Below are positions 25,901 to 40,586 of a stretch of DNA of 64,000 bases, piece after piece. Position numbers and translations under genes: made by a program. Numbering within the stretch: position 1 is the first letter of the stretch; every line of letters starts with the position of its first letter. Under the pieces are notes generated by a model. The model was not told the DNA's origin and made no database searches. It saw only the letters and a program-made list of their open reading frames with translations. This DNA is from Prostheceraeus crozeri (Eukaryota; Platyhelminthes; Polycladida; Euryleptidae), in contig CAJQUW010005328.1 of NCBI GenBank assembly GCA_907163375.1, forward strand, positions 310,001 to 374,000. Direction: 5' to 3'.

Positions 25901-28900
25901 TCTTTCTGATGCCGTATTTGCAATGTGTGACTTGAGAATCATATCACACTAAAAATGGTCAGAAGCCTACAAGCTACATGTATAAACTGCAAGAGCTGAA
26001 ACACTGTCCAAATTTGGGTTGTTATCTACGAGATTGCGGTGAATTTGAATAAAACCAAGCATCAGCAGAATAATTGATTGTTGTTAGTTGATGGAATACA
26101 TGAATAGCAACTATATTTAGAGGAAGAAATCGGAGAGCGTAGGTTGTGTGAGCTAATAACAGAAGATGATGGGGAATTCTCCTCATCCACGTCAGCAAGT
26201 GAATCAAACTGCCACGCGTTCGACAGCTCAACACAACGTCATCTCTCATTCTCTCTCCGAAGCTACCGCGAATCATGGATTAATTCAAATTTACCGTGCA
26301 TGATTCCGCGTTCGAAGAGAAAAGAGAAGAGAACAAGTAGGCAACACCGTGAAATCTGCATGTAAGACCGATTGAGCAGGAGCATTAACTTTTGCTATTC
26401 AAGCAACTTGCTAGCAAAAATTGGTAAACTTTGGAAAGGAAAACATTGGTCCATTCATCGCTAATCGTCATCTATCACATCATACTAAATTTTGTTAGTC
26501 TGAAATATGATGGCAACTGCTCAATATTTCGGCTGTCACAGCCAGCCTCAGGGAAGAGAGGTTTAGAAGATCTTGAAAGGAATTCTTTTTTAATAGTCAA
26601 ATCTATAACAAGGAAAATAAAATCAGACAAATGGCATAAAAACGTCTTACAAAAATGAAGAGTGGTTAGTCAGAGAATACATATAACAGCATATATAACT
26701 AGAAAGTTTGGACTACCCTGGTAGTGTTTTGATACTGATTTGTTATAAACAGAGATACTATAGGTTTGCAATTTTTTACAATGCAAAGCCATTCGATTGA
26801 AGATTTTCAAAATATTCGTTCCCCTGAATCTGACTGTGACAGCTGAAATATTCAGCAGTTCATATCTTTTTACTATTAAGAGCATGAATATACAAGCAAA
26901 TACATGTACACACTGCAGCTTTGGTCTTAATATATTTTATCACTAATTTTGATGGATGGTTAAACAGAATTTCATCTTAGTGATCGGACTTCGATTTAAT
27001 ATCTGAGAAATGTGATCGATGACTGAAGTACAAATCGGACAACTTAGGTAGCCGGACTACCGACCGGTTAATTTGGAAACTATTCGACAGAAAAGGTCGC
27101 ATAAAAGGAATTCATTTCACAACTGAAATTTTCGGAGTGATGGCTCTCAGATGGAGTCTGTAGAATCCAGGGTTGGCCGGTAAAAACCACTAGCTGTTGT
27201 CACCATTTTTCGGCTAAAACTGGCTAAAACTATTTTTCCAGCATTACTACTTAAGTTTTTTGGGTACATACAATATAAGGGATCATCGTCACTCCTTACT
27301 TTATTGATGAACGTTAGTCGCAATAAGTTCACTTTACTTTTTCATCATTCGATAAACATTTAGGCCTGTATTTTCACAATTCAAACCTTATCAACATCAT
27401 ATTTCAATCAAGAATATGTTCCAAGTATAGGTGTAAGAATATGAATTATCATAAAAAATATTGTTATAAAGCTGTTGTGCATTATTCTTCTAAGTGTGCA
27501 CGCATTTTGTTGCTTTGCGAATTTCATTCATTGTAAGATGCATCAGACGTCCATGCCGGAAAGAAATCACTTGGTTCTATATAAAAGATCGAAAACAGGC
27601 ATTCCATGAAGCTAGAAGAGGAGGAAAATGTAGAAATCTGGCCTCGGATTTCTACGATTAACCTCCCTGCTGATCTCATAGAATAGCTTGTCTTCTAAAT
27701 CTGTGGCAAATGTCCCATACCCATTGTGATTACACGAATATTAGAATATCGTGTATTAGATATATTATAGAATATATTATATAATATATTAGAATATATT
27801 ACCATCATCAACATTTTTCATGTCATGGTAATTTACCCTCACATATTTAGAGGATAAGGTTATGTTAAATGAATTTAAAACCGAAAGCAAAGTTTTGATT
27901 TGAGCTCAAAATATGGAAATTTCAAGAACTTTAATCAAACTTGTATATCTCAATAATGTCAAAATTGTTTTTCGCTCTCAGATTCTATCAACAAGATCAA
28001 TTTTACATCTTACTGGACATGTTCTTTTGTTGAGATTATAACTGAAACTGTTCAGACATACACTATACCTCACTTTATCAAGATTGCTGGTGCGAACTAT
28101 GTTATTCAATTATTATTTGTTCTTACAAATCATGATTTCCTGCTACAGTCACAAGCATTAGTACATTTAGTATGTTTCTAAAAAAAGTAGAAATGCATTC
28201 TAAGTGACTGCATATTGCTTGATTTGGGAGGTGAGATTTTCCGGTTCAGAGACTTTTTGATAGAGTGTTTTCTCTGCGTTCATGAGACCTGGCTTCGAAT
28301 CTAGATCTGATGAAACCTAAGCTACTATTGAAATGCTCTTGCTGAACACTCAGCACAGAATAATGACTGTAGGATTATTGAAGCTCGTCCACATGAAGAA
28401 AGTGGTTTGCTTAATTTAGTTCCATACGTAAACCAGTTATATTCATATATTTATTTTCATTTTTTCATTCATTTGATGATAATTCTGCGAGTATCTAACA
28501 ACTTCTGTTACATGAACTAAAGAGCGAAAATGGTGCTGAAGTCTACATCTGTTCTTAAATCACAAGAAAAGGGCAGAACAATCGCAAAGAAAGACAGCAT
28601 CCTTTGTCGTTCGTTATAAAAACATATCATGTGGTTCCATCACAATGAATGTCATGTTTTGGAAGATGAGAGTTGCAAACTGCAAACCCGCATGTACCGT
28701 AATACTCAAACCCCAACTTACTGTCGATCATTTCGTGAAGAAATAGACTGATTTTTCGGAATTTTAGTTTTAGCCGGTTTTTACCTGGTTTTTACCAGGT
28801 TGGCAAAAACCTGTTTTAGCCGGCAAAAAGCCAACCCTGGTAGAATCCGTAAAAATACTTGTCATCACCAGAGCTGGAAGACCGGGTTAGGCTTGGGCCT

Positions 28901-31900
28901 GAGAAATTCGGTAGGCACCCGGACACAGATATATCATGTCGAAATCAAAAAAATTGCTTCACTTGATCGGTATTAATTCATTTCCATGTGATGGCAAATC
29001 AACAAGAGTCATGAAAAATAGGATGAAATAAAAAATCGATACGGAATGTCACAACTTTTCACTGAATGACTCCATTGTCTTCTGTGATTTCGTTTTCACT
29101 GCTTAATAGACCTTACAATAATAGTTAGCTACATTAAATAAGATGCAAATTAAATGCGACAGACAAGCGCGTCATACATGCACAATAATCACACCAAATA
29201 GACATTTGCTACGATGTAATTATTCCCCATACTTTACTGATCAACAATTATCAATTAACTAATAGATGGTACCATAGAGTAGGGATATATAGGTAGAGTG
29301 TCGACTCAAAAAAGTATCTGTATACAGTGAAAATTTTTATATCAATAGATTCAGTTTTTTGCGGAGATTGCGTTCGTGCGGTCCAAAAAATCATTTGAGC
29401 AGTTTTGAAAAGAGTCAAAGTTTGCCAATGTACATGTTACCGAGATGACTCTTCTATGTAAGTAGCATGAAACAAGTTGGATATCAAAAGGAATGAATAT
29501 GTGCTAATAAGCATCCTAACTAAGCGGAAATTAAACTGATTATCAAGGGAATTTCATGTTCTGTCTTATAATGGAAGTCTTCATGAAAAAGTCACGATAT
29601 TATTCGTGCTTTCTTGACTGAAATTTCAAGTTTTTAATTCAATTTTCATCTGCATGATTTTGTGATTCACTAAATTCATGTTTCATTCCTTGAATCTGAA
29701 TAGTGATGTGGAACCATTTGCATCTTTTAAAGTTAAGTGAAGTCATTGACTTTGATTATGTGATTTGCTGTGCCAGTGGCAAGTTGCCTGTGACATGATA
29801 ACGCTTAAGAAAATATTCTTGAGGTTGAGCATGAAAGTAGTAAGAACCCATCGAATTGACAATTTAGCGAACATTTAATCTCCAGGGCTGTCATGACACT
29901 TAGAATCTGTAAAATACCATCATTTCTTCTGCATTACAATCATGATCATTCAATTCCGTGGCAGTTTCTTCAAAGCTGCAAAAATTTGCATATCTCACAT
30001 TTGGTGACAATACCACCTGTATCTCCCTTCAGTTCATTTAATAAAATCGAAAGTGTACACACATTGGGGATTAAATATATGCGGAGTTACCACTCTACCT
30101 AATATGCATACTTTACAGATGGTACATAGGTCCTACTGCAAAAAAGTATGTGATCAATAATACTTTAGAATGATTCTGGAGCCAATCGCACTCACTTTAA
30201 GTAAGCAATATTTTCATTACATAATGGGGAAAATGTACAAGCCGATAAGCATTGCAACCAGGGCCCAGAAAACTATCAGGCCCGGGCCTGCGCCGAAAAA
30301 AAGCCCGGCTGCAGCTCTGGTCATCACTGTTTCATCCGATTAAAAATGGAATAATTATGTTCAGCAAATCATTTTTGTGGCACTTCTGCATTTGTACATT
30401 TTGATCAACCTTAGGACAGTCGGATGCTCTAATTATCTGCTGGTAAAGGCATTCATGCAGTCACTGATAGTGTACAGCTCACCTGTTTTTTTTTCATAAT
30501 ACATTTTTTATTATCTCTATGACAAAATAGATAAGCTTTCGAAATTGAAGATACTTCTTTTGAAACGATTTAATTGTATTGTAAACCCGACCTTTATGTA
30601 CTCCGTTTATCGATTATGATTTTAGAAAATTTACAAGGATAACAGTTATTGCCATCGAACCATTCTCGAAATTCGAACTCTATTTTTAGAAACAACTGTC
30701 CCCTAGAAAAATAACTGTAAGGTAGAAAAACATTGTAAATAGATCACTTATGTCTATAACTGTATGTTTAGTGTCCAAACATCACCTCAATGCATGTGCG
30801 TATTTCCCACAAAATTGCTCTATATCCCTGAATTTAGCATTGTTGTTTAACATATTTCGTCATGAATATTGTAATGCTGTATTATGTTGTGAAATTTGTA
30901 ATGATCACCACTATCGAATGATTCTTATTGACCGAGTAAAAAATATCATCATCATCCACGTTAACTTGCATTTTTCTAGCACAAACTTCATGTGCTAAAA
31001 CAAATGGAGATAGTTGTAAAGATAACTTTTATCCTAATGATCTATCTAATAAAATCCAATAATAATCTAAAAATCCAATAAAGTCTGAGCTACTGCGACA
31101 CAGTTCCATGGTCTGCTTGAAAAAAGCAGAACTAAGATTATTTTACGGAGGCTGCTTTTCTGCAATGAGAACTTAAATCTGAAGCTGACATTCAACTTTG
31201 TCTAAAATCCACTATCCGTACACAAATCGAAATGAACATGTAACCTCGAATATAATATTCCAGCAAACAACACCACGGTACATGGAAACTAAATGATCTC
31301 AAACATGTTTCCAGGTGGAAAAAATCACTTGCGTGTAATTGGAAGAAGACAGAACAAACAAAACCTGAGAGTTAATGACGACGAATTCGAATTTCTTATC
31401 AGGAAAATATCTGTTCACTTCACTCAATCTTAGCATATCGTTATAATACACAGTCATCGTCGCTCGCAAATATTTGACATACGACCTAATAAACTAAAAC
31501 ATTGCTTGCATTTACAATAATCCTATAAAATGAATCATGTCAACAAATTTGTTTAAGCAGCATAATTGCAATGTAGCAGAACAACGCACGAATCAACATT
31601 CTAATGCCATACGGTACATTCCACGAAAAAGTGGAAAGCCACATTCAAAATTAAAACAATAGTTACACGAAAATATTTGATTGTATACCAACAATCATGC
31701 ACTAAATGAACATAAAACACTAGAATCCGATAACTTATCATCAATTATAGGCTAGAAAAAATTATCTAAAAACTGTATTTTTTCATTTTAATTTTCTGTA
31801 ATTTCATTCATTTTTTTCAAAATATTTTTCCCTATGATAAAACGTTGGGAATTGGCTAAATTGTCAATATTATGAATATTATTATCCCAAAGATATATTA

Positions 31901-34900
31901 ACATGCTAGATTTCTGTCATGGGTGTGCAATTATGATATATAATATATTGCGAATAATTGATTAATAAATGTTAAGTCCGTCACGAAATTGAACTATTTT
32001 TTTGCCTACAACATAATAGAGTTGTTATTAATTGTTGCAATCATAGCGGTTCTGCCCTTCATATATCACTTATAAAGGCCATAAGCGCATTATACCTGCA
32101 AATGAGGCATAACGCAAATATGGCGGAATTTATTTTGTTAAGTCCGTCACACTAATTGTGACGGACTTAACATGGTGTGTGATTGACTTAACATCTTGTT
32201 GCACTGATTACTGCAACCGATGCTACGGAGCTAATATTAGTGCTTGTATGTTGAATTCTTGCAAAGGTTCACGCCAAATTCTTGTGCTTTCAATTTGCGA
32301 GCTGTTCTTGGAACTGGAATTCCTGGAATATTAATGGAAGGAACCGATGACCCGCACTTGAAAGTATTCAAGGATGTTACGTGTGGTGGTCAAGTGATGA
32401 ATCTGAAAGTAAACGTCTGATGCAAATGAAGGTAACACGCAGCGTTATTGACGCATTGAGCGTTTTCATCGATCTTTTGAAACAGTTTGTTGTCCATTAT
32501 TTGATCAAACTTCATCAAAGCAAAGCTTATCAGTTAGCTAAGTCTAACTTAACTGACAAGTCGTTTGTTATCCATTGTGATTTTAGTGAAAAATATCCTT
32601 GTTTCTCTCAGGATGCCGTGCAGTCATCTTATTGGGCTCAAAACACAATTTCGTTGTTCACGGTAGCTGTATACCTTGAAGGGAAACCTGCTGAGATGTT
32701 ATGTTTCGTGACTGATGAAACGGAACAGACCAAGATCATTATCAGTGTACTTCTGTGGAAAGTCCTTGAATTGCATTGTAAGGCTAGGGGCTCATTTCAT
32801 GTATGGTCCGACGGACCATCGCAACAATTCAAAAATCGGTTTGATTACTTTCCTCGAAGTGGCACGTGAACTTTTTGACCAAACCCACGCGATGTGGTCC
32901 TTTTTTGCTACCTCCCACGGCAAAGGTGCCATAGATGGCATGGGAGGCAGCATAAAACGTGCCGTAGCAAATCGGATCAAAACAAGGAAAGCCCTAGTCA
33001 AATCAGCTTCTGATTTCGTCAGGCATTGGATGAAACTGACACAAGAGTAAACTGTGTCCATGTACCGAAAAATGAAATTCATCTAACCTATGAACAAAAA
33101 TTCAAAGATGTCTTAGAGACATCGTGCAAAAGATCCGGCATAAAGCAGACCCATTACTGGGAGGCAGGCCCATCGTCGGAGAGTGTTCTACACAAAATAA
33201 CTCCAGATCAATCGACATTGACGCCGGCACTGCAATTCAAAATGAGTGATTGGGTCAAAGTTTTGTATGATGGGATTCAATATCCCGCAGTCATCACTGA
33301 AGTGTTGAATGACTCTCAAGGTTACATGGTAAGTGCGATGGAGCTTTTACGTTTGGATAACCATTTCAAATGGCCGGCATTTGAAGATATAACTCTTTAT
33401 TCACCTGATTCAATACTGTGCGTCATACGTGCGCCTACACCAGTCAACAACCGTGGACACTATTTTTTTTAAACTTTGTGAATAGTAGAAAGCAGATTAT
33501 TGGATAATTTGAGTGTTTTGAATTTCCTGACATGTACCATGAAAGAGGATCATTTTAATTGCTAATTACAATTGTTCACTAAATTACAATTTTTAATTTT
33601 TTTAATTTTTAAATATATTTTTTCAATAAAAATCATCCGTAAATAACAGAGATACAGTTTTTAGCGGGTTTCAGTTTAAAAACACGTGCCATTATACCGA
33701 AAATATTATTAAATAGAAATTAAAAAGCGTCAACATAGCTTAAAAGAGGAGATCCCGTTGGTGCAAAATATGTTAAGTCCATCACGTTAAGTCCGTCACA
33801 TCATGATTTTTTTAGTGTGTACTCATATACATTACAAAAAATCCTGAAATTGGTTTGGGGATGTCAATATGGGCACTAATAATAAGATATGTTCAGTTGA
33901 ACTCTCAACTATCATAGAATGGGCAGGAATCTTATGCCAAAGACAGGAAAGTGAAAAATGCAAATTCTGCTGTTAAGTCCGTCACACGCACATAGTTACT
34001 GGTTGCTAAGCAACCATCGGTGCGATTCGCACCAAACTTTCACATAATGTTACATGGATATATGTTGCCATCATGCTAGAATATCAAGTACATCGGTTAA
34101 ATACTTTGGTCAGTAGAATAATTTGAGTCTGCGATGTTAAGTCCGTCACACTCGTGGAATGCACCATACATGTATATTCAATGTTCTGAGAATTGACAAC
34201 ACAACGGGATACTTCGTGTTCATGTATATATCAAGTTGTATATTTAGTCATGATAAATAAGTTCAGATTAACTTGATGTGAGTAAACATCCGTTTTAATA
34301 ATTCATTTCACATATTGCGAAGTGTGATTTGTGGCGTTCAAAAGCTCGGACTGTCCTGTCTAGTTTCTGTAGAATAAAAACCAAAGCCTTCAGCAAAAAG
34401 AGGGTCATTGTCTGCCAAAATGGTATGAGAGAGGTGACCTTGCCCGAGTTGAAAGGTAAAAGCTTGTTCGCTTGTACATTCTGTTTTTAGCCTAATGCTA
34501 GCAAGAAACTACTTTTAATTGAGAATGCGGATAAAATTTCCAGGTAGATTGCTTGTGTTTTGACTGTCATAATCCCTTAGCAGATATTGAAGCTTTAACG
34601 TCACTACTCCCCCATACTGGGTGCTTGGATGGTGCTGACATAGTCAGACTTTTCTGAAGCCTTTTAGTTTTTCTAGAATTTTAGCGGATGCCCTTCCTGA
34701 CGACTTCCAATGACACATTTAGGGGTCGACCTCTGGACCGAAAAGATCGCTAGGCCAAGCACTTAACCACCGTGCCACGGAGACCACAAAATAGCTAGCG
34801 AGCATTTTCGCTCACACATTGTGTGATGCTTTCAGGCTGTATTCGTTGCATCAAAGTTAGCCACGATAACACATGGCTAGTAGACCTCAGAAGCTGCACT

Positions 34901-37900
34901 GTAGGCTTAATCGTTGAGTTCAGAGAAAAGTTCAAATGAATTCTCACCTTTTGAATTCATCTTCTTGTTGATTGTCTGTTTGAACGAGATCTGACGCTAC
35001 TTTATTAATGAGACGTCTCAAGTCCTTTATTTCGAAGCTGTGTGGATTGGCATGGTCGATATGTCCCTTATCTTTCTCATCTTCCCTTTCCAAAGTCTTT
35101 TTCTTCTTCATCAGGTCATTAAGTCGGATGATTTCTTGACGTTTGATTTCATCTAATCGTGTTCTCACGTTGTGGGACGCGAATTGCAGCTGATCTGCAA
35201 TAGATTCTGTCTACAAATGGGAAAAAAAAATGTCAAATGATCTATTTATTGATTTATGCAGATTTTAGATGCTCACAGAATTGTGGTCTTTCACTTTGGC
35301 TACACGCTTCTGGAATTCTTTGTCCTGCTCAAGCTCCGTCAACACTTCCATGAGATAATGCTTGTATTCCATGTTATTCGTCTGCAATGCGACAACTCAC
35401 AAATGAATCATCAGATAAACTAAGAATTCAGCAGCTGTACATGCTACATGTAGGTGAGTTAAGTGGATTTGTTACTAAACCTCTAAATCCAGATTCTATC
35501 AGTTTTTTGATATCCTTTTTGCTTTCTACTCCGCTAATATAATTTAATTGGAACCTAGCGCATCGCATTTGAAAAAGCAACACAAAACCAAAGAGATCAA
35601 ATGAAACCTAGTTTGTAATGAGAAAGGAATTTCAAAGCACGATGATAAAACCTGTAACCCAAATAAATCGAAATGAAAGGAATGATTTACAGTCAATTAT
35701 AGCTGATAGACAGAAGACTGCCATAGCTTACTAGCGCATCCGATTGTTGACAAAGATCATGACACATGAGAATCCATGGCGATCGTAATCCATCTAATGG
35801 ATTCTCGATGCAAGCAGTATCTGCAAAAATCAAGCGAACAATGAGGGCTCGCTCAAAAGGAATAATTCTAAGAATATGTCTAGTATACTTCTCTAAATCG
35901 TATGTTATACAGCATCCTTACTAGTCCGGCAGCTGGAACGAGGCCGAAAAGGCGACTTTTGCAGAATAATGTGCAATCTATCCTATGCTTTCTACGAATC
36001 TGCGCGTCCGCGGAGTTCTACCTGGTTCCTATTCTTGTCAGACACGATTAAAGAAAAGCACATGTTAATCCAATAGGACGCAGATTGCAGTTTTTGGTAA
36101 ATATAAGTTTTCGATGTTTTCTCTAATTAAGCGAAAAGTGAAAAAAATTAAGCCCAGAGTCATAATATTTTGCACAGAATGTCTTCAGGTCATTTCCTAT
36201 CATGTTCATGCAACGTGTCTTTGAAGCTAAACACTTTCAGATTAGGTAAGCCTCCGAATGTCGGCAAACAGAGGCATTTTGAGCAATTTAATCCACATTT
36301 AACAACATTCTCGCATACATGGCCGATCAGAAGCATGACAATAACACATGGACATCATAGGAAATGACCTAAGACATTTCATGTCAAAAATTATGGCTGT
36401 AGACCTATTACTTTGAACTTAATTAGAAAAAAAAACATAGAAAATTTCATTTTTGCCAGGAACCGCTATCTGCCTCACATTGGAATAGAGGAGGAGCCAG
36501 TTAGAACTCGGTAGAAGCGCAGATTCGAGTATGCATAGGGTGCACATCATTCTGTGAAAGTCTCATTTTCGGTCTCGTTCCGGCTGGTGGTGCAGGCTGA
36601 GGGCCCGTCATTTCGTTTAACTCTACTTTACCTACAAACGGACCAACGAAGTGTTTTTCAGCCAAAGTACCTATTGAACTAACTTTTGCAAAATACTATA
36701 TTAGTGCTACATTACTGTATAATGTGCTGTGCACATGCACTATACTATAATGTATTTTTATTATCTTACATAACGCATCAATCGAAAATGAATGTTATTT
36801 TTGCTAAACGCATTTTCTAATTGTATAGGTTGTTCTTCAAACAGATTATGAGAGATTATCAAACAGATTATGAAGAGCACCGAGAACAAAAAATACCATT
36901 ATCAAAGTTTGAGATCATCATTCGATTTTATTCTAAGATAATTCTTATTATATAAGTAATTGAGTAGGTGATCCGACGGCAACCATAGAAGAGCTGCAAC
37001 TGCATGCATACATGTTACTGTGTATATGGCATTAGACATCGGAAATGGCTACATTATGGTTCGATGGTTAATAATGGCAAACAAGCTACTAGATTCCACA
37101 CTGATAAGAAAAAATGAACATCAATTTCAAGTTGATAATTAATTGCTACCTTTCACAGAACTCTCCGCATCTAATCACACTTCCTTGGAATTTCAATCCT
37201 ACTAGGCCATGGACAATGACAAATCAACTTCGTGTTGGTACGTGTATCAATAAGGTCCATACAAAGCTCTTCAACCATTGGATTATGTTATGAGTTAATT
37301 GCTGTTTGAAACTTACCGCAGTGTGCTTTAGGTCTAATTTTCAGTACCCTTGACTCTATACATCAAAATTGTCAATACCCCCATTCAACCAATCAGAATG
37401 AAATTGAGGGAATTAGTTCTTCCCGTGTGATCAGTTTTGATCACGAAATAAAGTCATACAGACGATTCGGTTTATCATTATATTCAAATATGACTGCTTG
37501 ACTGAATTCCAGCTCGAGATGCTTTATTACCGACCGGGTGGACGTCATTAAGATATTTGCGATTTTTTACTCCGCGACGACTTTGGCAAAATAGGTTATT
37601 GATTGAAACAAATAAAGTATCATCTAAGGTGACGGCCACGATTCCTGGGCAATTCCCTGGCGATTCCACTGCGATTCCAGGGCTATTTTTTTGCATCGAT
37701 CAAATCTGCTTTTCTAATATCCATGTATTACAATGACATCTCAATAGATTATAGTGTTGCTTTGTAGACAACCTCCAAATTTCATCGAGAAAATGGAGGT
37801 TCGGTTATGGCACTATAGTACCACCTGTTTATATGCAATCAGATAGAGAAATGCTTCATTATTTTGACATTTATTTTCATATTCAATATATGGAGATCAA

Positions 37901-40550
37901 TAAAACCACAAGAAAAGCAAAAGCTAAAATCCTTCCCGATCGATTTCTACCGCATTATCGACTTGACAATATATCACTGACTCGAAAATAGGAAATAATA
38001 TCAATACACAATGGAAACACCATGACTTATAAAGTTTTAAATAAAAACTATATGATTATGTCCAACCGGTTTCACTTGTCTATTCATGGGCTGAATGAAA
38101 TCCATTTACTTTGCATGTACGGACTGCTGAAAGTTCATAGGTTGGTTGAATATTTTGCTAAAATTAAAAAATAACCAGACAAATTTGGTCATGCTAAACT
38201 GAAACCTCCACCATCTTTAAAATTTCGACCAATAATTTCTAGTACATACGCATCAACAAGCAAACTAAGCCATTTCTTAGATGAAATTTTGAAGTCCCTC
38301 GTTCAAAAACTTCGTTGTTTCTGTAAGGATACGTTTGATTTTTTAACAAAAATACCTGCAAAAATGACTACAGAAACATTTGTAACATTTGATATTGTCT
38401 CGTTATGCAGAAACATAGATGCCACTTTGGGTTTACAAGTGATAAGATATTGGATTACAAAATACAGAAATGACATAAACGAACGTTATGAATTGGATTT
38501 TATCATTAAAGGAGTAGAAATAGTTTTAAATAACAATTATTTCACTTTCGAACATTCAACATATCTGCAAATATGTGGTACCCCCATGGGTACACGCATT
38601 GCCCCTACAATTGCAACATTAACTTTGGGCTTCTTGGAGGAGAATATGTACTCATCGGCTAAAACGATTTTAAATCAATCAGATTATGAACTATTCTGCC
38701 GATCATGGATTCGTTACTTGGATGACTGTCTGATTGTTTGGCGTAATTCTTTTTGAAATGTTGATGACTTTCATAAGTTTATGAATTCATTGAACAGGAA
38801 GATAAAATTTACAATTGAAACAAGTGATGAAAAATCCTTTTTCTCGACGCATTATTATACGAAGAATGCGAAACAATTCAGACTGATATTTATCACAAGT
38901 CGACTGATGGATTTAATTATGTATCATTTAATTCTGCCCATCCCAAACACATTATCCGCAACATTCCTTATGTCCTTGCAAGACGAATAAATCGAATTGT
39001 ATCTAATACCGAAATCCGAAAAGTTCGCCATAATGAAATGAAAGTAAGATTGACTCAACTCGGATATCCAGAAAAATCAATAGATGATGCTATTTCAAAG
39101 TGTTCGCTCGAGGTGAATAAAGAAGCAACTAGTACATTATCAAATGACAAAAGGTGATATCATACATTGAAACATATAATCTTAATAACCCTAATATTCA
39201 TCAGACCATAATATCTACAGTTTTTTCGACCTTAAAGTTATCAAATACATTTTTTCACTATCGATTAAGATCAACTTACAGACAGTCACCAGCACTCCTA
39301 CAAATAATTCGGAAAAACAATCGAAAAACAATTAGTGGAGTCAAAAAATGTTGGGACACAAGGCGTTTGTACTGCGGTTGTATAACTGAAGGTACAAAAT
39401 TTAAATTTAAAGAAAGAATTGAAATTAACGAGTTTAAAAAAAGAAGTAACATGAACTGTTCATCTGATAATTTAATTCACGTCATACAAGGTCGAGGTTG
39501 TAGTGCCAGTTATGTTGGTCAACCGGGGGATTCATTAAGACCAATAGTTAGAACACACAGACAGTAAAATCTGAAAGTGAAGTATAGAACATTGAAAGTT
39601 AGTGATCATATCTAAATAAAGCATGTGCCAAACATGTCTATCCTCCTTTCCAGATCATGCCAATCCTGCTGCTATCTCCCAATTTAAATAGATCTCTACG
39701 GGAACAAAAAGAGAAAAGATGCATGAAGATATTACGTTCTACCTTAAACCAGGACATCTGATTCCTGTAAGACTTTATTTCCTATACAAGTAACTGAATG
39801 TTATATGCAATGTTTCAGTTTTTTTCATGTATTTCTAGTATCTGTACAGCAGGGATGCGGAATCCTATCATTTTGATAGGATAGGACTTCAACTCTGACT
39901 CCGACTCCGGGTGGCAAGTATATAGGCCTACTTCTGGTAACCTACATCATAGATCATTATAGGCTTATCTGGACCTGATTTTAGTGATCTCTGCTGTATC
40001 AAATTAATCATTTTGTATGAAAGTTTATCAACTTTGCACATCACTTGTTGATGTGTGCTTCACACGGTTGAACCATCACACACGATTGACATTAGGTTAA
40101 GAGGCAATGTTCTCAAAAAAATTAATATTTTACTTTTGTCTCTGATGTGACATTTGGTGCGTATGTGTGATCGAGGCAATGAAGGCTTGTATTCTCTACT
40201 AAATCACCGAATGAAAATACAATCTTTTTTTCACTATCACGGCTCATTCCCTCAACAGTTACAAGCTTTGCATGCACCGATGTCTTGTTTGACGGAGAAA
40301 GTTGACATCAAGACAGTGATAGCAATGCACGAAGACAATTTGTTCGTATCATAATTCGGTTCTAGTTATAGGCCGGAGTCCGACTCTGCCAAAAAAGATA
40401 AGACTCCGGGACTCCGACTCCGCATCCCTGCTGCAAAGTAAATAGATTTCATTCAGCCCATGAATAGCTTGGTGACAAGTGAAACCGGTTCGGCATAATA
40501 ATTTTGTTTTTATTCAAAACTTTGTAAATCAAGGTGTTTCAATTTTGTAT

Positions 40551-40586
<36 letters not shown>

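Larger units (their letters stand above)
31613..34165 (+). mobile_element. Iteron-bearing DNA transposon, 14-bp TIRs, ATAC target duplication
   Basis: The left end GGTACATTCCACGA and, on the minus strand, the right end GGTGCATTCCACGA differ at one position. ATAC flanks both ends (31609-31612 and 34166-34169). The interior holds a DDE-like gene (about 32360-33472) between two clusters of a 14-bp iteron, GTTAAGTCCGTCAC: 31971(+), 32137(+), 32158(-), 32179(-, two mismatches), 33772(+, one mismatch), 33786(+), 33972(+), 34136(+). The last iteron ends 16 bp from the right end. A 4-bp duplication and short TIRs would suit Sola- or Ginger-like groups, but I cannot place it firmly. Confidence 0.7.
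37998..40562 (+). mobile_element. Penelope-like element with inverted terminal blocks, interrupted by a hAT
   Basis: A reverse transcriptase (about 38150-38990) and a GIY-YIG-type region (about 39154-39765) lie between about 125-bp blocks, 37998-38122 and 40438-40562, which are inverted copies. Both contain AACCGGTTTCACTTGTC and ATTCATGGGCTGAATGAAAT. Penelope-like elements typically have such terminal repeats. A non-autonomous hAT (39850-40430) sits just inside the right block. Confidence 0.8.

Noticed and set aside
31971-34149. Eight 14-bp repeats as a CRISPR-like array
   Set aside because: Spacing is irregular (0 to about 1600 bp), orientation is mixed, and the context is a eukaryotic transposon.
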